From Stentor coeruleus (Eukaryota > Ciliophora > Heterotrichea > Heterotrichida > Stentoridae), in the NCBI GenBank assembly GCA_001970955.1, contig MPUH01000885.1:1-30621 (forward strand): a stretch of DNA of 30,621 nt, written 5' to 3'. This document shows, piece by piece, positions 29,385-30,621 of the stretch. The notes under the pieces were generated by a model, which was given only the letters and a program-made list of their open reading frames with translations, had not been told where the DNA came from and made no database searches. Position numbers and translations under genes: made by a program. Each line of letters opens with the position of its first letter. Within the stretch, counting starts at the first letter, position 1.

Positions 29385-30445
29385 TAGGAAAACAGATAAT
29401 GAAGATGTAAATGTGCTAACTTGGAGATGTTTCAACTAATGAGAGAAAAAAGCATTCAATTTCTGGAATAATTCTGGAATAAGTATCCAAGCTACAGCTC
29501 TACTTTTTGCTGATAAACTTAAGAAGCCTTCTTTTAAAGCACGAAAGTTTCAACAATCGCCATCAAATTGCTTTCCGAAATTTATCTAGAGAATCTCATT
29601 CAGCAAACCATTCAACTGCAGCTGAATTTCAGGGTAATCTTAAGACCCTGCGTGGCGGCTATAATCCTCAAGATATACTAAATTGTGACGAGAAATCATT
29701 TTTTCCATAGCCTTCCATCAAAATCTATGATTGAAAAATATCAAGAAAATGCTTACGGATTTAAGCAATCAAAGAAAAGAGTTTCAATGATGTTTCTTGC
29801 CATTCAGAGAAAAGTTTAAGCCTCTAGTAATTGGAAAAATTTGAAGCCACACTAATTTAGGAATATAAATTCTGATAAGCTACCTGTTTATTGGAGAGCT
29901 AATAATAAAGTATGGATGAAGAGAGGAATCTTTGAAGATTGGCTGCAAGAAACGAATAAATTATTTCAAAGAAAGGGAAGAAAAGTGCTTCCCTTTTTTT
30001 TTTTGGGTAATTGCTCGGCACACCCAAATATTGAACTCTCAAATATCGATCTCCAATTCTTTCTGCCTAACACTTCAAGCTTAATTCAGCCTCTTGATCA
30101 AGGCATTATCAGCTCATTTAAAATGAAATATAGAAAAAAAATTGATAAAGTTCTTATTGCTAAGGTAGAAGAAAAAACTCAAGTGTAATTAATCACAAAA
30201 TATTTTTTTTGAAAGCATTCAATTTATAACTGCAGCATGGGAATATTTAACACAAGAATGAATAGTAAATTGTTTTAAAAAGTAGCATTTAATTTTGATA
30301 GTATGGAGTTTGAAGACGAATTTTAGTCAGAAACCATAGAATCATTAATACTAACTGCTGCGTAGGCATTAAATATAGAAGACTTAATAAATGAGTATGC
30401 ATGCTTTGATAATAATTTTGATGCTTTCGAAAATAATGAGTGATG
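29385..30445 (+). pseudogene. Decayed Tigger/pogo transposase (CENP-B HTH + DDE_1)
   Basis: Family landmarks appear in order across broken frames. They are a DVNVLTWRCFN segment, TALLFADKLKKPSFKARKF (CENP-B/Tc5 helix-turn-helix), HSANHSTAAEFQ, then ILNCDEKSFF with the first catalytic Asp (29687-29689), LPVYWRANNKVWMKRGIFEDWL, GNCSAHP, NTSSLIQPLDQGIISSFK, and near the end ITAAWEYL and NCFKK. The second catalytic Asp, normally before NCSAHP, is Gly here (GGT at 30006-30008). Stops break the frame after 29710 and at several sites past 30188. A 12-T run just before GNCSAHP and an 11-bp duplication (29461-29482) add to the damage. It is inactive. The longest open pieces are 29507-29710 and about 29880-30188. 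Confidence 0.85.
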
Positions 30446-30621
30446 AAACAATAGTAAATGAAGAATATAATGTGAGGAAAATACTGAGCTCAAAGCTGAT
30501 TTCATTAGTAATAACTCTTCAAGTGAATATAATTTTTTCTATAAAGAAAGGAGTGAGATAGCAGCAAATTCTAACTTTTTCCTATTGCCTACAGTTAAAT
30601 TCCTAAGTTTTAATACTACGC
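30446..30621. other. Window end, no gene seen
   Basis: This short AT-rich tail lies beyond the recognisable transposase sequence. It may still be inside the element; no inverted copy of the left end is visible. Confidence 0.35.

Larger units (their letters stand above)
29295..30445 (+). mobile_element. Decayed Tigger/pogo-type DNA transposon, left end and transposase region
   Basis: The element starts near a TA at 29295-29298 with an end sequence (GTGTAACCTGCTAAGTCGAA) like the terminal repeats of Tigger elements. Its transposase pseudogene follows. I do not see the matching right-end inverted repeat before the window stops at 30621, so the right boundary is uncertain; the coding remnants end near 30445. 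Confidence 0.75.

Noticed and set aside
1..30621. Short (about 15-nt) heterotrich-type introns, CRISPR arrays, telomeric repeats, rRNA
   Set aside because: All large genes are continuous, so no intron is needed. No spaced direct-repeat array, telomere repeat or rRNA sequence is visible.

Overview
This is an AT-rich eukaryotic nuclear window, most likely from a ciliated protist. The best fit is a heterotrich such as Stentor. Large genes run without introns and are read with the standard code: none contains an internal stop, and one kinesin ends in TGA. The gene set (two kinesin-12 motors, a tubulin polyglutamylase-type TTLL, SAM/FHA and SNARE proteins) suits a microtubule-rich protist. A tRNA-Asp(GUC) gene of eukaryotic type confirms a nuclear genome. 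The organism call is inference; no species-specific marker is visible.

Left part (1-8.4 kb): a bridge-like lipid-transfer protein of the BLTP2/Hobbit/SABRE/Fmp27 family (+) converges on a PAP2/glucose-6-phosphatase-like membrane phosphatase (-), with 45 bp between the stop codons. A SAM-FHA-FHA adaptor (-) and an unrecognised basic protein (+) follow, transcribed divergently. From 8.4 to 10.3 kb there is no intact gene. This stretch holds a decayed ISXO2/IS1595-like transposase and two short tandem duplications.

Centre (10.3-22.1 kb): a short tail-anchored Qa-SNARE-like protein converges on a 982-residue kinesin-12 (-). A second, about 2260-residue kinesin-12 (+) lies head-to-head with it across a 1.4 kb spacer that contains one small orphan gene. 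The two kinesins are paralogues along their whole length and differ mainly in the central coiled-coil rod. The reading frame of the long one is broken only by a 52-bp repeat plus one N at 15601-15705, which looks like an assembly join.

Right part (22.1-30.6 kb): tRNA-Asp, then a decayed minus-strand sortilin/VPS10-like fragment, a 103-bp tandem duplication, the TTLL gene (+), a possible IS30-like relic, an unrecognised basic Ser/Pro protein (-), a 69-bp tandem duplication, and a decayed Tigger/pogo element whose left end carries three motifs at an exact 17-bp spacing.

I see no clear new multi-gene system. The most interesting items are the head-to-head kinesin-12 pair with its HMMR-like tail motif, the repeated two-copy short tandem duplications, the three to five gene and transposon fossils, and the 17-bp iterated transposon end.
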